This document shows, one piece after another, positions 8,646 through 16,615 of a stretch of 64,000 bases of DNA. Location of the stretch: positions 1,736,001 through 1,800,000 of the forward strand of contig JADJWA010000001.1 of assembly GCA_016716605.1 (NCBI GenBank), given 5' to 3'. The notes beneath the pieces were generated by a model. The model was not told the DNA's origin and did not search any database. It was given only the letters and a program-made list of their open reading frames with translations. A program made the translations under genes and the position numbers. Positions within the stretch are counted from its first letter, which is position 1. The number at the start of each line of letters is the position of its first letter. The stretch is from Flavobacteriales bacterium. Its GTDB lineage: Bacteria; Bacteroidota; Bacteroidia; Flavobacteriales_F; PHOS-HE28.

Positions 8646-10289
8646 CTACCTCCCGAACACCTTCTCGCCCTCGATCCAAGTGGCCACCACCTTCGCCTGG
8701 CGCAGGGCCTCTGCCGGCGCTTGCTCCAGATCGATGTTCACCACGGTGAAATCGGCTCGCTTGCCGACCTGCAAGGTGCCGAGATCCTCTTCGCGGAATG
8801 CGGCGATCGCGTTCCAGATGGTCATTCCGCGCAGGGCATCAGAGCGCGAGAGCGCATTGGCCATCTGGTATCCGCCTTCGGGCCAGCCATCGGCGCTCTG
8901 TCGCAGCACGGCGCTGCGGTAGGTCTGCAGCGGGTCGATGCCCTCCACAGGGAAATCGGTGCCAAGCGCCACCAGGCCCATGATGCTGCTCAGCGCCTCA
9001 TAGGCGTAGGCGTCGCGGATGCGCGCCTCGCCCAGTCGGTCAACGGCCCAGGGGCCATCGCTCGTGGCGTGCGTGGGCTGCACGCTGGGGATGATGCTGT
9101 ACTGCGCGAAGAGTGCGTGGTCCGCAGGGCTCACCACTTGCGCGTGCTCGATCCGCCAACGCTTGTCGTTGCTGCCGCCGAGCACTTCGCCGCACACATC
9201 GAGCAGCAGCTTATTGGCGCTGTCGCCGATGCAATGCGTGTTCATCTGGAAGCCGTGCTCCATGCACCACCGCGCCACTTCGCGGAAGTGATCGCGCGAT
9301 GCGAGCTGCAGTCCATGGTGCCCCGGCTGGTCGTGATAGGGCCGCTTCAGCAAGGCGCCGCGCGATCCCAGCGCGCCATCAGCATAGACCTTCACGCTGC
9401 GCACGGTGAGCCGGTCGGTGGCGATCGGCCCGCTGCGCGCGAACTGCTCCAGGTAGGGCGCGGAGTCGGTGACCATGGCATACACGCGCATCTTCAGCGC
9501 GCCTTCCTCCTGCATGCGCTTGATCAGGTCGATGGTGCCGGGATCGAGGCCGGCATCGTGCACCATCGTGAGTCCCACGGCGAAGCAGTCGCGCTGCGCA
9601 TCGAGCAGGGCCTGGCGTTTGGTGGCCTCATCGGCCTGTTCCATGATTGGTTGGAACACGCTCACCGCGTTGTCAATCAGCACGCCGGTGAAGCGGCCAT
9701 CGCGCTTCAGCATCAAGCCGCCCTCGACCGCGCGTTCGGGATCCATCCCCGCAGCACGCAGCGCGGCATCATTCACCACCGCCGCGTGGCCATCGATCCG
9801 CTGCATGAGCACCGGCCGGTCCGGGAAGAGCGCATTGAGCCTGGCATTGTCCGGGTATTCCTTCACAGGCCAATCGTTCTGGTCCCAGCCACGGCCCAGG
9901 ATCCAACCTTGTCCGGGATGCGCCTTATCGTAGGCTTCGATCCGTGCGAGCGCCTCTTCCCAATCGCCCACGCCCTGCAGATCGACCTTCTGCTTATTGA
10001 GGCCGTAGCCGTAGAAATGGCAATGGCCATCGGTGAAGCCAGGATAGATGTGCTGTCCGGCGGCATCGTAGGTGGCCTTGGTGCTGTAGCGGTTGCGGAT
10101 CCGATGCTCCGGTCCGAGCTCGATGATGCGGCCATCCTTGATCGCCATGGCCTGATGCACGGAGTCTGTTTCATCAAGGGCGTGGATCACGGCGTTATGC
10201 ACCACCAGATCGGCATCACGGTCGCGGTATCCGCAGGCGGCGAGGAGCAGGAGGAAGGGGAGCAGGAGGAAGGGGAGCAGTCGTTTCAT
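8646..10289 (-). CDS. Amidohydrolase family 3 lipoprotein (YtcJ-like)
   Basis: This 547-residue protein starts at 10289 with a lipoprotein signal (MKRLLPFLLLPFLLLLAACG; lipobox LAAC), so it is probably anchored in the periplasm or outer membrane. The body is an amidohydrolase 3 domain: YPGFTDGHCHFYGYG (metal-binding HxH), VHDAGLDPGT, MNTHCIGDSANKL, RIEHAQVVSP and GTDFPVEGIDPL with the late Asp. Family members hydrolyse amide or cyclic bonds in small molecules; the substrate here is unknown. Its ATG overlaps the stop of the upstream membrane-protein gene (ATGA), so the two are co-translated. The signal peptide contains a tandem in-frame repeat encoding PFLLL twice. Confidence 0.85.
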   Translation of the reverse strand: MKRLLPFLLLPFLLLLAACGYRDRDADLVVHNAVIHALDETDSVHQAMAIKDGRIIELGPEHRIRNRYSTKATYDAAGQHIYPGFTDGHCHFYGYGLNKQKVDLQGVGDWEEALARIEAYDKAHPGQGWILGRGWDQNDWPVKEYPDNARLNALFPDRPVLMQRIDGHAAVVNDAALRAAGMDPERAVEGGLMLKRDGRFTGVLIDNAVSVFQPIMEQADEATKRQALLDAQRDCFAVGLTMVHDAGLDPGTIDLIKRMQEEGALKMRVYAMVTDSAPYLEQFARSGPIATDRLTVRSVKVYADGALGSRGALLKRPYHDQPGHHGLQLASRDHFREVARWCMEHGFQMNTHCIGDSANKLLLDVCGEVLGGSNDKRWRIEHAQVVSPADHALFAQYSIIPSVQPTHATSDGPWAVDRLGEARIRDAYAYEALSSIMGLVALGTDFPVEGIDPLQTYRSAVLRQSADGWPEGGYQMANALSRSDALRGMTIWNAIAAFREEDLGTLQVGKRADFTVVNIDLEQAPAEALRQAKVVATWIEGEKVFGR

Positions 10290-11599
10290 GGAGCGATGAA
10301 GGTGCGCAGGCGCGAAGGAAGGCGAGCGGGATCGACCAAGAGCAAAGCGACTAAACCGACGAACGGAAGGAGCGGCACGCGATACCGCACCAGCGCACCC
10401 ACCACGGGCACGGTCCAGCCGATCAGCAGCGCGAGCAGCATGATGAACGCTAGGGCGAAGAACAGCGCGGGTCGATTGATCGCGCTCCACGGGCGACGTC
10501 GCCTGAGCGCAAGCAGCGGCGCGGCCACAAGCAGGGCACTCTCCAGTGCGCCTACCCACGCGAGGGGCCCGTTGCCGAGCACAGCGAAGGGACTGAGGAA
10601 AGCGTTGGCGAGCGCATGCGGCGCGTTGGCCACGAAGCTCCGGGCATTCGGCTCTAGAATGGGCAGGTCGATGAAACTGCCGGTGGGCACTTCCCGCGTG
10701 AGGCCGATGAAGTCACTCTGCTTCATCGCGAGGATATAGAAGGGATCGGCCTGTGGCATCAGTTGGCCGAAGAGCAGAGCAGTGCTCACAAGCGCGACAT
10801 GCACGACGAGGAACTTCCATCCCGTGCGGCCCGGTTTCCATCGGCACCATGCAAAAGCGATGAGTGGCGGCAACAGGCAGAGCAGCACGTACGCTTTCAC
10901 GAGTCCCATGAGCACCGAGCCGAGCACCAGCACCACCACACGGCGGGGATCGAGTGCTCGCGACCAAGGGCCGATCGCTGCGAGCAGCACGAAGCCGAGA
11001 CCGAGCAGGAGCAGGCATTCCTTCAGCACGCCGCTGCCCCAGAACAGCACGCTGGGCCAGAGGAAGACCGTGATCGCCAACCCGCGCCGTGCATTGCGCA
11101 CCAGCGGCTCCAGCGCGCGATAGAGCGCCAGCGCTCCTGTGAGGCTCACGGCCGCAGCGAACACGGCATGCACGGGGTAGTGCCCAAAGGAGACCAGGCG
11201 AAGCGCCGCATTGAAGCGGATCATGGTGTGCGCGTCGTTGTGCAGGCCGGAGTCCCAGCGGCGCACCCAGTGGTTCATCTGGCTGTAGTAGGCATCGGTG
11301 AACCAGGGCGTGTCGTTGCCGATGCCGAAGAGCATGCGGAACCAGTCACCGGGGCGCGTGAAGAGCGCTTCGTGCAGCACGCGGCTGTCGTCGAAGTACT
11401 TGAAGATGTCTGCGGTGCCACGGTCGGGATACGCGTAGGTGTAAACGGCCCACACCGCTGCCCCCACAACGGCTTTCAGCGCGAATAGCGTTGCCACTGC
11501 CCGCATAGGCAGGCCCGGCGCATCGCGGAAGAAGCGCACGCGCCGCATGCCGTACAGCAGCAGTGCGAACCAGGCAATGGCTAGGAAGAGGCCAGGCAT
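10286..11599 (-). CDS. Polytopic membrane protein, glycosyltransferase-39-like
   Basis: The 437-residue protein has about 9-10 predicted membrane spans (for example residues 3-18, 37-55, 165-190, 205-225, 240-262, 285-300, 395-420). A soluble loop after the second span holds an aspartate-containing segment (PDRGTADIFKYFDDSRVLHE). That layout resembles polytopic glycosyltransferases of the GT39/GT83 kind and related Bacteroidota membrane proteins, but no diagnostic motif is complete. It overlaps the downstream amidohydrolase lipoprotein by 4 nt. I do not know its substrate. Confidence 0.6.
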   Translation of the reverse strand: MPGLFLAIAWFALLLYGMRRVRFFRDAPGLPMRAVATLFALKAVVGAAVWAVYTYAYPDRGTADIFKYFDDSRVLHEALFTRPGDWFRMLFGIGNDTPWFTDAYYSQMNHWVRRWDSGLHNDAHTMIRFNAALRLVSFGHYPVHAVFAAAVSLTGALALYRALEPLVRNARRGLAITVFLWPSVLFWGSGVLKECLLLLGLGFVLLAAIGPWSRALDPRRVVVLVLGSVLMGLVKAYVLLCLLPPLIAFAWCRWKPGRTGWKFLVVHVALVSTALLFGQLMPQADPFYILAMKQSDFIGLTREVPTGSFIDLPILEPNARSFVANAPHALANAFLSPFAVLGNGPLAWVGALESALLVAAPLLALRRRRPWSAINRPALFFALAFIMLLALLIGWTVPVVGALVRYRVPLLPFVGLVALLLVDPARLPSRLRTFIAP

Positions 11600-11628
11600 G
11601 GGGGCGAAGGTGACGAATGCCCTTCACG

Positions 11629-11658
11629 GACGGGCAGTGCGAAGCACGGATGCCCGTC
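11629..11658 (-). terminator. Hairpin downstream of the two-component operon
   Basis: GACGGGCA and TGCCCGTC form an 8-bp stem, extended inside by GTGC-GAA-GCAC with a 3-nt bulge. It lies just after the response regulator stop on the minus strand and before the membrane-protein gene. No long T-run follows. Confidence 0.5.
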
Positions 11659-11671
11659 ACGGCACTAGGCA

Positions 11672-12373
11672 TCACGCCTTATCCACCACCAGCTTGAAGC
11701 CCACGCCGTGCACGTTCACGATCTGCAGTTTGGGATCAGGCTTCAGGTACTTGCGCAGGCGGCTGATGAAGACATCGAGGCTGCGGCCGAGGAAGTAGGT
11801 GTCGTCGCCCCAGACCATGTTGAGCACCAGTTCGCGCGGCAGCACTTGTTCGGCATGCAGGCAAAGCAAGCGCAGCACGTCGGCCTCCTTGCGCGTGAGC
11901 TTGCGCTCCTCGTTGGGGTGGCTCAGCATCAGGTTGCGGTAATCGAAGGTGAAGTCGCCCAGCTCGAAGCGCTCGCGGTCGCGGGCATCGTCGCTCTTGC
12001 CCATGGTGCGGCGCAGGATGGCCTCGATGCGCAGCAGCAGCTCTTCGTGGCTGAAGGGCTTGGTGAGGTAGTCGTCGCCGCCGGCCTTGAAGCCCGCGAT
12101 GCGATCATCGGTCTGGCTCTTGGCCGTGAGGAAGACGATGGGCACCTGCGCGTTCACCAAGCGGATGTCCTCGGCGAGGCTGAAGCCGTCCTTGCCGGGC
12201 AGCATCACGTCGAGCACGCACAGGTCGTACGGGTGCTCATTGAATTTCTTCAGCCCTTCCTTGCCATCGCGCGCCAGATGCACCGTGTAGCCTTTGCGCT
12301 TCAGGGCATCCTGCACCACGAAGCCGAGGTTCTGGTCGTCCTCGACCAGGAGGATGGTGGGTTTGTCGCTCAT
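11672..12373 (-). CDS. OmpR-family response regulator
   Basis: This 233-residue regulator has an N-terminal receiver domain (ILLVEDDQNLG, phospho-acceptor Asp in LCVLDVMLPGKDG, VFLTAKSQ, KPFSHEELLLRI). A C-terminal winged-helix DNA-binding domain follows (LTRKEADVLRLLCLHAEQVL, SLDVFISRLRKYLKPDP). It is translated after the histidine kinase with a 4-nt overlap (ATGA at 12370-12373), so the two form a cognate pair. Nearby genes do not reveal the regulated process. Pairs of this type in Bacteroidota are often named RprX/RprY, but I cannot assign that name. Confidence 0.9.
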   Translation of the reverse strand: MSDKPTILLVEDDQNLGFVVQDALKRKGYTVHLARDGKEGLKKFNEHPYDLCVLDVMLPGKDGFSLAEDIRLVNAQVPIVFLTAKSQTDDRIAGFKAGGDDYLTKPFSHEELLLRIEAILRRTMGKSDDARDRERFELGDFTFDYRNLMLSHPNEERKLTRKEADVLRLLCLHAEQVLPRELVLNMVWGDDTYFLGRSLDVFISRLRKYLKPDPKLQIVNVHGVGFKLVVDKA

Positions 12374-13701
12374 GATGACTGGTTCAAGGGTAGTGATAAG
12401 GTGAATATGCTGCCCTTGCCAAGCTCGCTGCGCACGCTCACGCCGCCGCCGTGCGCGAAGGCGATCTGCTGCACGTAGTGGAGCCCCAGGCCGAAGCCCT
12501 TCACATCGTGGACGTTGCCGGTGGGCACGCGGTAGAAACGCTCGAACACATGGCGCTGGTCTTCCTTGCGGATGCCGATGCCCTCGTCCTTCACCGAGAG
12601 CAGCAATTCGTTGCCTCGCTGGCTGCTGCGCACCTCGATGGCAGTGCCGGGCTTGCCGTACTTCACGGCGTTGTCAAGCAGGTTGAAGACGGCGTTCGTG
12701 AGGTGCACGCGATCGCCGGCAACGGTGCTGATGGCGGCATCCAGGTGGAGCTCCACGCGCATGTCACGCTCCTGCGCGGGCAGCTTGATGCTCTCTGCGG
12801 CGGCACTGGCCACCTGGTGCATGTCCACGGTTTCACGCTTCATCTTGATCGTGTCCTTGTCGAGCGTGGCCAGTTGCAGCACGCGCTCCACCTGCGTGCG
12901 CAGGCGCTCATTCTCGCTGCGGATGATGCGGGCGTACTCGCGCAGCCGCTCGGGTTCCTGCACGATGGCCGGGTCGCCGATCACCTCCGCGCTCAAGGCG
13001 ATGGTGCTGATGGGCGTCTTCAGCTCGTGCGTCATGTTGCCGATGAAGTCGTTCTTCATCTCGCTCAGGCGCTTCTGCCGCATGATCACCCATACGCTGT
13101 AGGCGAAGAAGCCGAAGACGATCAGCGTCACCACCATCGGGAAGATCCAGGTCCAGCCCGTATCGCCGTCCTCATCCCACAAGGTGCTCTGCCGGGTGGG
13201 GAAGTACACGCCGAAGTAGTGGCCGTCCTTGTCGAGCGCGGGCAATTCGCTGTGCGGCATGGTGTCGCTGCCGGCCGTGTCCTGTGTCACGTAGTTCCCG
13301 TACACGATGCTGTCAGTGAAGCAGTCGTAGATGCCGTACTCGAAATCGTCCTCGATGTGCCGCCGGCTGAACTCCTTGCGGAGCAGGGCTTCGAGCAGGT
13401 AGGGGTGCAGCGTGTCGTTGATGGTGACGGCGAAGTAGTTGGGCCGGACCTGCTTCACGGCGTCGTACAGATCGGTGCTGTCCTTGTTGATGGTGAGGAT
13501 CTGCTCCGTGACGTCGCTCAGGGCCATCACCACCCGGTCGTTGAACTGCTTCTCGAGCTGCGAGGCCTGCTCCTTGTTGAGCGCCACCTGCTCCTGGCGG
13601 TATTGCGACGATTGCCGCAGCCAGATCAGCTGGATGAGCACCACGCCCACCACGCTCAGCGTGGCCAGGAGCATCAGCGTGCCGATGGCGCGGCGTCCCA
13701 T
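12370..13701 (-). CDS. Sensor histidine kinase
   Basis: This 443-residue membrane kinase has two membrane spans (about residues 9-28 and 186-206) bracketing a periplasmic sensor of about 155 residues. The HisKA domain follows, with His in FIGNMTHELKTPISTIALSA, then HATPase: N-box NAVFNLLDNAVKYG, G1 VKDEGIGI, F-box HVFERFYR, G2 GFGLGLHYV. It autophosphorylates and passes phosphate to the overlapping response regulator. The first span is preceded by only a few residues (MGRRAIGT), a normal start. The sensed signal is unknown. Confidence 0.9.
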   Translation of the reverse strand: MGRRAIGTLMLLATLSVVGVVLIQLIWLRQSSQYRQEQVALNKEQASQLEKQFNDRVVMALSDVTEQILTINKDSTDLYDAVKQVRPNYFAVTINDTLHPYLLEALLRKEFSRRHIEDDFEYGIYDCFTDSIVYGNYVTQDTAGSDTMPHSELPALDKDGHYFGVYFPTRQSTLWDEDGDTGWTWIFPMVVTLIVFGFFAYSVWVIMRQKRLSEMKNDFIGNMTHELKTPISTIALSAEVIGDPAIVQEPERLREYARIIRSENERLRTQVERVLQLATLDKDTIKMKRETVDMHQVASAAAESIKLPAQERDMRVELHLDAAISTVAGDRVHLTNAVFNLLDNAVKYGKPGTAIEVRSSQRGNELLLSVKDEGIGIRKEDQRHVFERFYRVPTGNVHDVKGFGLGLHYVQQIAFAHGGGVSVRSELGKGSIFTLSLPLNQSS

Positions 13702-13827
13702 GCCCGCAATGTTAGTCGCCGCTTGGGCGGATGGCGGCCCGGGTTAACAAGGGTTCGCAGCCTCGGCTCGCTGGGGTTTGCGGATTGAGAGGGCCCCTCA
13801 CCCCCCCCATGCATATGAATGGCTTAT

Positions 13828-13857
13828 TTGTCAATCCAACCGATCAACCTACATTCG
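13828..13857 (+). promoter_or_regulatory. Promoter of rplU-rpmA (TTG-N19-TACATTCG)
   Basis: TTG at 13828-13830 is followed 19 nt later by TACATTCG at 13850-13857, a good fit to the Bacteroidota primary sigma promoter (TTG, 17-23 nt, TAnnTTTG). It ends 19 nt before the rplU ATG. It is the best-formed two-box promoter in the window. Confidence 0.6.
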
Positions 13858-13876
13858 CAGCCCATTTCCGGAATCC

Positions 13877-14362
13877 ATGTACGCCATCGTGAACATCGCA
13901 GGCCAGCAATACAAGGTTGAGCAGGCCCAGAAGCTGAAAGTGCACCGCCTCGAAGCCGAGGAGGGCAAGCATGTGGAGTTGGATAACGTGCTGCTCGTGA
14001 GCGATGGCAAGACCGTGAGCGTGGGCACCCCGAACGTGGAGGGTGTTCGCATAGCCGCCAAGGTGCTGAGCCATGGCAAGGGCGACAAAGTCCTGGTTTT
14101 CAAGAAGAAGCGCCGTAAGGGCTACCAGAAGATGAATGGCCATCGGCAATACCTCACCGAGCTCTGGATCGAGGCGATCCTGGGCAAGGGCGAGAAGTTC
14201 GACGCCAGCAAGAGCAGCGCCCCCAAGCCGAAGGCCGTGGCTGCACCCGTGAAGAAGGCCAAGAAAGCAGCAGTGAAGGCCGAAGCGGTCGAAGCCAAGC
14301 CGGCCAAGAAGGCTCCGGTGAAGAAAGCCGCCGCGAAGAAGGCGGCCCCCAAGAAGAAGTAA
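13877..14362 (+). CDS. rplU: 50S ribosomal protein L21 with basic tail
   Basis: L21 binds 23S rRNA in the large ribosomal subunit. The start MYAIVNIAGQQYKVEQAQ is canonical, and the L21 core continues to about residue 102 (VFKKKRRKGYQKMNGHRQ, a conserved rRNA-binding patch). The protein is 161 residues, whereas ordinary L21 is about 100. The extra 55 residues are almost entirely Ala, Lys, Pro and Val (KKAAVKAEAVEAKPAKKA), resembling histone-H1-like tails. Similar tails occur on L21 of some Bacteroidota. It is followed by rpmA, as in most bacteria. Confidence 0.95.
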   Translation: MYAIVNIAGQQYKVEQAQKLKVHRLEAEEGKHVELDNVLLVSDGKTVSVGTPNVEGVRIAAKVLSHGKGDKVLVFKKKRRKGYQKMNGHRQYLTELWIEAILGKGEKFDASKSSAPKPKAVAAPVKKAKKAAVKAEAVEAKPAKKAPVKKAAAKKAAPKKK

Positions 14363-14379
14363 ACGCATAGACCAACGCG

Positions 14380-14403
14380 ATTCCGGGTCAAGCCCGGAAT
14401 GAC
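14380..14403. repeat. REP-like palindrome between rplU and rpmA
   Basis: ATTCCGGG and CCCGGAAT form a perfect 8-bp stem with a 5-nt loop, followed by GAC. On the minus strand this element reads GTCATTCCGGGCTTGACCCG..., nearly the same as the centre of the inverted repeat at 24450-24475. It may be a dispersed palindromic repeat or a weak attenuator between the two ribosomal genes. Confidence 0.6.
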
Positions 14404-14418
14404 AACAACCCCATCGCC

Positions 14419-14685
14419 ATGGCACACAAGAAAGGTGAAGGCAGTACCCAGAACGGCCGCGAATCGCACTCGAAGCGACTCGGCGTGAAGATTTTCGGCG
14501 GCAGCGCAGCCATCGCCGGCAACATCATCGTGCGCCAGCGCGGCACCAAGCACCACCCCGGCAAGAACGTAGGCATCGGCGTGGATCACACGCTCTTCGC
14601 CCTCGCCGATGGCACCGTGAAGTTCCAGAAGAAGCGCGGCGACCGCAGCGTAGTGAGCGTTGAGCCCGCCCCCAAGGCCGACTGA
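14419..14685 (+). CDS. rpmA: 50S ribosomal protein L27
   Basis: This 88-residue L27 starts MAHKKGEGSTQNGRESHSKR. The N-terminal tail reaches the peptidyl transferase centre in the ribosome. The conserved core is present (IVRQRGTKHHPGKNVGIGVD, ALADGTVKF). It lacks the cleavable N-terminal extension found in Firmicutes. It lies 56 nt after rplU in the usual L21-L27 operon, with a palindrome in the gap and a terminator hairpin after it. Confidence 0.96.
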   Translation: MAHKKGEGSTQNGRESHSKRLGVKIFGGSAAIAGNIIVRQRGTKHHPGKNVGIGVDHTLFALADGTVKFQKKRGDRSVVSVEPAPKAD

Positions 14686-14706
14686 TCGTCCGTCCCTCGG
14701 AATACG

Positions 14707-14738
14707 CGAAGCCCTTCCGCCTTGGTGGAGGGGCTTCG
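14707..14738 (+). terminator. Terminator hairpin after rpmA
   Basis: CGAAGCCCTTCC (14707-14718) pairs with GGAGGGGCTTCG (14727-14738) apart from one G-T wobble, with an 8-nt loop. It sits 22 nt after the rpmA stop and ends the ribosomal operon. No strong T-run follows. Confidence 0.65.
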
Positions 14739-14767
14739 GCTTGAAATGACACGGCTGCCGCTACCGA

Positions 14768-14775
14768 TACCTTTG
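14768..14775 (+). promoter_or_regulatory. -7 element of the serS operon
   Basis: TACCTTTG is an exact match to TAnnTTTG, 20 nt before the serS ATG. A TTG lies at 14741-14743 but the spacing (24 nt) is slightly long. Confidence 0.55.
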
Positions 14776-14795
14776 GCCACGAACCCGACCGCCGA

Positions 14796-16070
14796 ATGCT
14801 CGAACTGAATTACCTGCGTGAGAACCGTGACGAAGCCGAACAGCGGTTGGCGAAGCGCAACATCGATGCGAAGGCCGCGCTTGACCGCGTGCGCGAACTG
14901 GATTATGCCCGGCGCGCCACCCAGACCGAGCTCGATGGCAAACAAGCCGAGCTGAACAGTCTTAGCAAGAGCGTGGGCGAACTGATGAAGGCCGGCAGGA
15001 AGGAAGAAGCCGAGGCCGCCAAATCCAAGAGCACGGAGCTGAAGGCCGGTATCCCGGCATTGCGCGAAAAGCTCGAGGCCTGCGAACAGTCCTTGCGCGA
15101 CCACCTGGTGACCCTGCCCAATGCCCCGAACGCCAAGGTGCCAGCGGGAAAGACGCCGGAGGACAATACCGTTGTGATGCAGGAAGGAGCGATCCCGGAC
15201 CTCGGGCCCCACGCCAAGCCGCACTGGGAACTGGGCGAGGAGTACGGCTTCCTGCACATGGACCTGGGCGTGAAGCTCACCGGCGCGGGCTTCCCGGTGT
15301 ACAGCGGACAGGGTGCCCGCTTGCAGCGCGCACTCATTGCCTTCTTCCTCGACAAGGCCACCGAGGCTGGTTATCGCGAGATCATCCCTCCCCATCTGGT
15401 GAACGCCGACAGCGCCTTCGCCACGGGCCAGCTGCCCGACAAAGAGGGCCAGATGTACCACGCCACCGTGGACGATCTGTACCTCATCCCCACTGCCGAA
15501 GTGCCCATCACCAACCTCTACCGCGACGAGATCATCGAAGCGGATCGGCTCCCGATCAAGAACGTGGGCTACACGCCGTGCTTCCGCCGTGAGGCCGGCA
15601 GCTACGGCGCCCATGTGCGCGGCCTCAATCGCGTGCATCAGTTCGATAAGGTGGAGATCGTGCGCGTGGAGAAGCCCGAGAACAGTTTCGCCGCGCTCGA
15701 GCAGATGGTGGAACACGTGAAAGGGCTCCTGCGCGCGTTGGAATTGCCGTACCGACAGCTCCTGCTCTGCGGCGGCGACATGGGTTTTTCCAGCGCCATG
15801 ACTTACGACATGGAAGTGTTCAGTGCTGCCCAGCAGCGCTGGCTCGAGGTGAGCAGCATCAGCAACTTCGAGACTTTCCAGAGCAACCGCTTGAAGCTGC
15901 GCTACCGCGATGAGAACGGGAAGCCCCGGCTGGCGCACACCCTCAATGGCAGTGCACTGGCCCTGGCACGGATCGTGGCCGCGCTGCTCGAGAACAACCA
16001 AGGCCCTGAGGGCATCCGGATCCCCCAGGCCCTGCAGCCCTACACCGGCTTCGCGATGATCACACGATGA
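14796..16070 (+). CDS. serS: Seryl-tRNA synthetase
   Basis: This 424-residue class II synthetase charges tRNA-Ser with serine and can also form Ser-tRNA-Sec. The N-terminal coiled-coil arm spans about residues 1-110 (charged repeats around NSLSKSVGELMKAGRKEEAE). Motif 2 is seen in CFRREAGSYGAHVRGLNRVH and motif 3 near the end in NGSALALARIVAALLENNQ. Length matches the family. It is the first gene of a tightly packed run, with its stop overlapping the next start (ATGA at 16067-16070). Confidence 0.97.
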   Translation: MLELNYLRENRDEAEQRLAKRNIDAKAALDRVRELDYARRATQTELDGKQAELNSLSKSVGELMKAGRKEEAEAAKSKSTELKAGIPALREKLEACEQSLRDHLVTLPNAPNAKVPAGKTPEDNTVVMQEGAIPDLGPHAKPHWELGEEYGFLHMDLGVKLTGAGFPVYSGQGARLQRALIAFFLDKATEAGYREIIPPHLVNADSAFATGQLPDKEGQMYHATVDDLYLIPTAEVPITNLYRDEIIEADRLPIKNVGYTPCFRREAGSYGAHVRGLNRVHQFDKVEIVRVEKPENSFAALEQMVEHVKGLLRALELPYRQLLLCGGDMGFSSAMTYDMEVFSAAQQRWLEVSSISNFETFQSNRLKLRYRDENGKPRLAHTLNGSALALARIVAALLENNQGPEGIRIPQALQPYTGFAMITR

Positions 16071-16615
16071 CCGCAAGCATGCGCTTCCCCGTTGGCACTG
16101 CGTTGCTCATCAGCATCGGGCTCGGGTCGTGCAAGCATGCCCCCGACCCCGCGCAGCTCACCGCCGTGGACCAGCTCATCGAAGCCACCGAAGCCGCAGC
16201 GCTCACCCTGCGCGAGCTCAATCGCGGCCGATATGCCGAGGCTGATTCGCTGCTCGCGGCCGATTCAGCGCTGTTCGCGCAACGATTCAATGATACCCTG
16301 TACCCCGATGATGCGAGAGCCCTGGGCAATCAATGGCTCGCGCTGCGCCATGCAGCGGGCATGGGCGATGATCACGAGCGCACCTTGGCCGATCTGATCG
16401 AGGCCGCCGAACGCCTCCGGCTCCTGCGCGCCGACATCGCCGGCAGCGCCTTCCGGGACGAGCAGGCGGCCGCCGTGATCCGCGCCGAGCAGGAACGGCA
16501 CACCGCGGTGATCGGGAACGTGCATGCCGTGATCGATAATTACCGCTTGCTCCAGCATGCCTGGGACCGACGCGATACCGTTGCGCTCCTACTGGCAGGA
16601 TCCGACGCGCCATGA
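16067..16615 (+). CDS. Hypothetical lipoprotein
   Basis: This 182-residue protein has an N-terminal signal with a lipobox (LLISIGLGSC followed by K), so it is probably a lipoprotein. A second ATG at 16079 (MRFPVGTALL) is an equally plausible start. The mature part is charged and helical (ALTLRELNRGRYAEADSLLA) with no recognised domain. It overlaps serS upstream by 4 nt and the TPR gene downstream by 4 nt. Co-translation with the TPR protein suggests a shared envelope role, but this is inference. Confidence 0.6.
   Translation: MTASMRFPVGTALLISIGLGSCKHAPDPAQLTAVDQLIEATEAAALTLRELNRGRYAEADSLLAADSALFAQRFNDTLYPDDARALGNQWLALRHAAGMGDDHERTLADLIEAAERLRLLRADIAGSAFRDEQAAAVIRAEQERHTAVIGNVHAVIDNYRLLQHAWDRRDTVALLLAGSDAP

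Noticed and set aside
13801..13808. Run of eight C near the rplU promoter as a phase-variable tract
   Set aside because: It is upstream of the promoter boxes and of an essential gene, so length variation is unlikely to matter; probably chance or a sequencing-error-prone spot.
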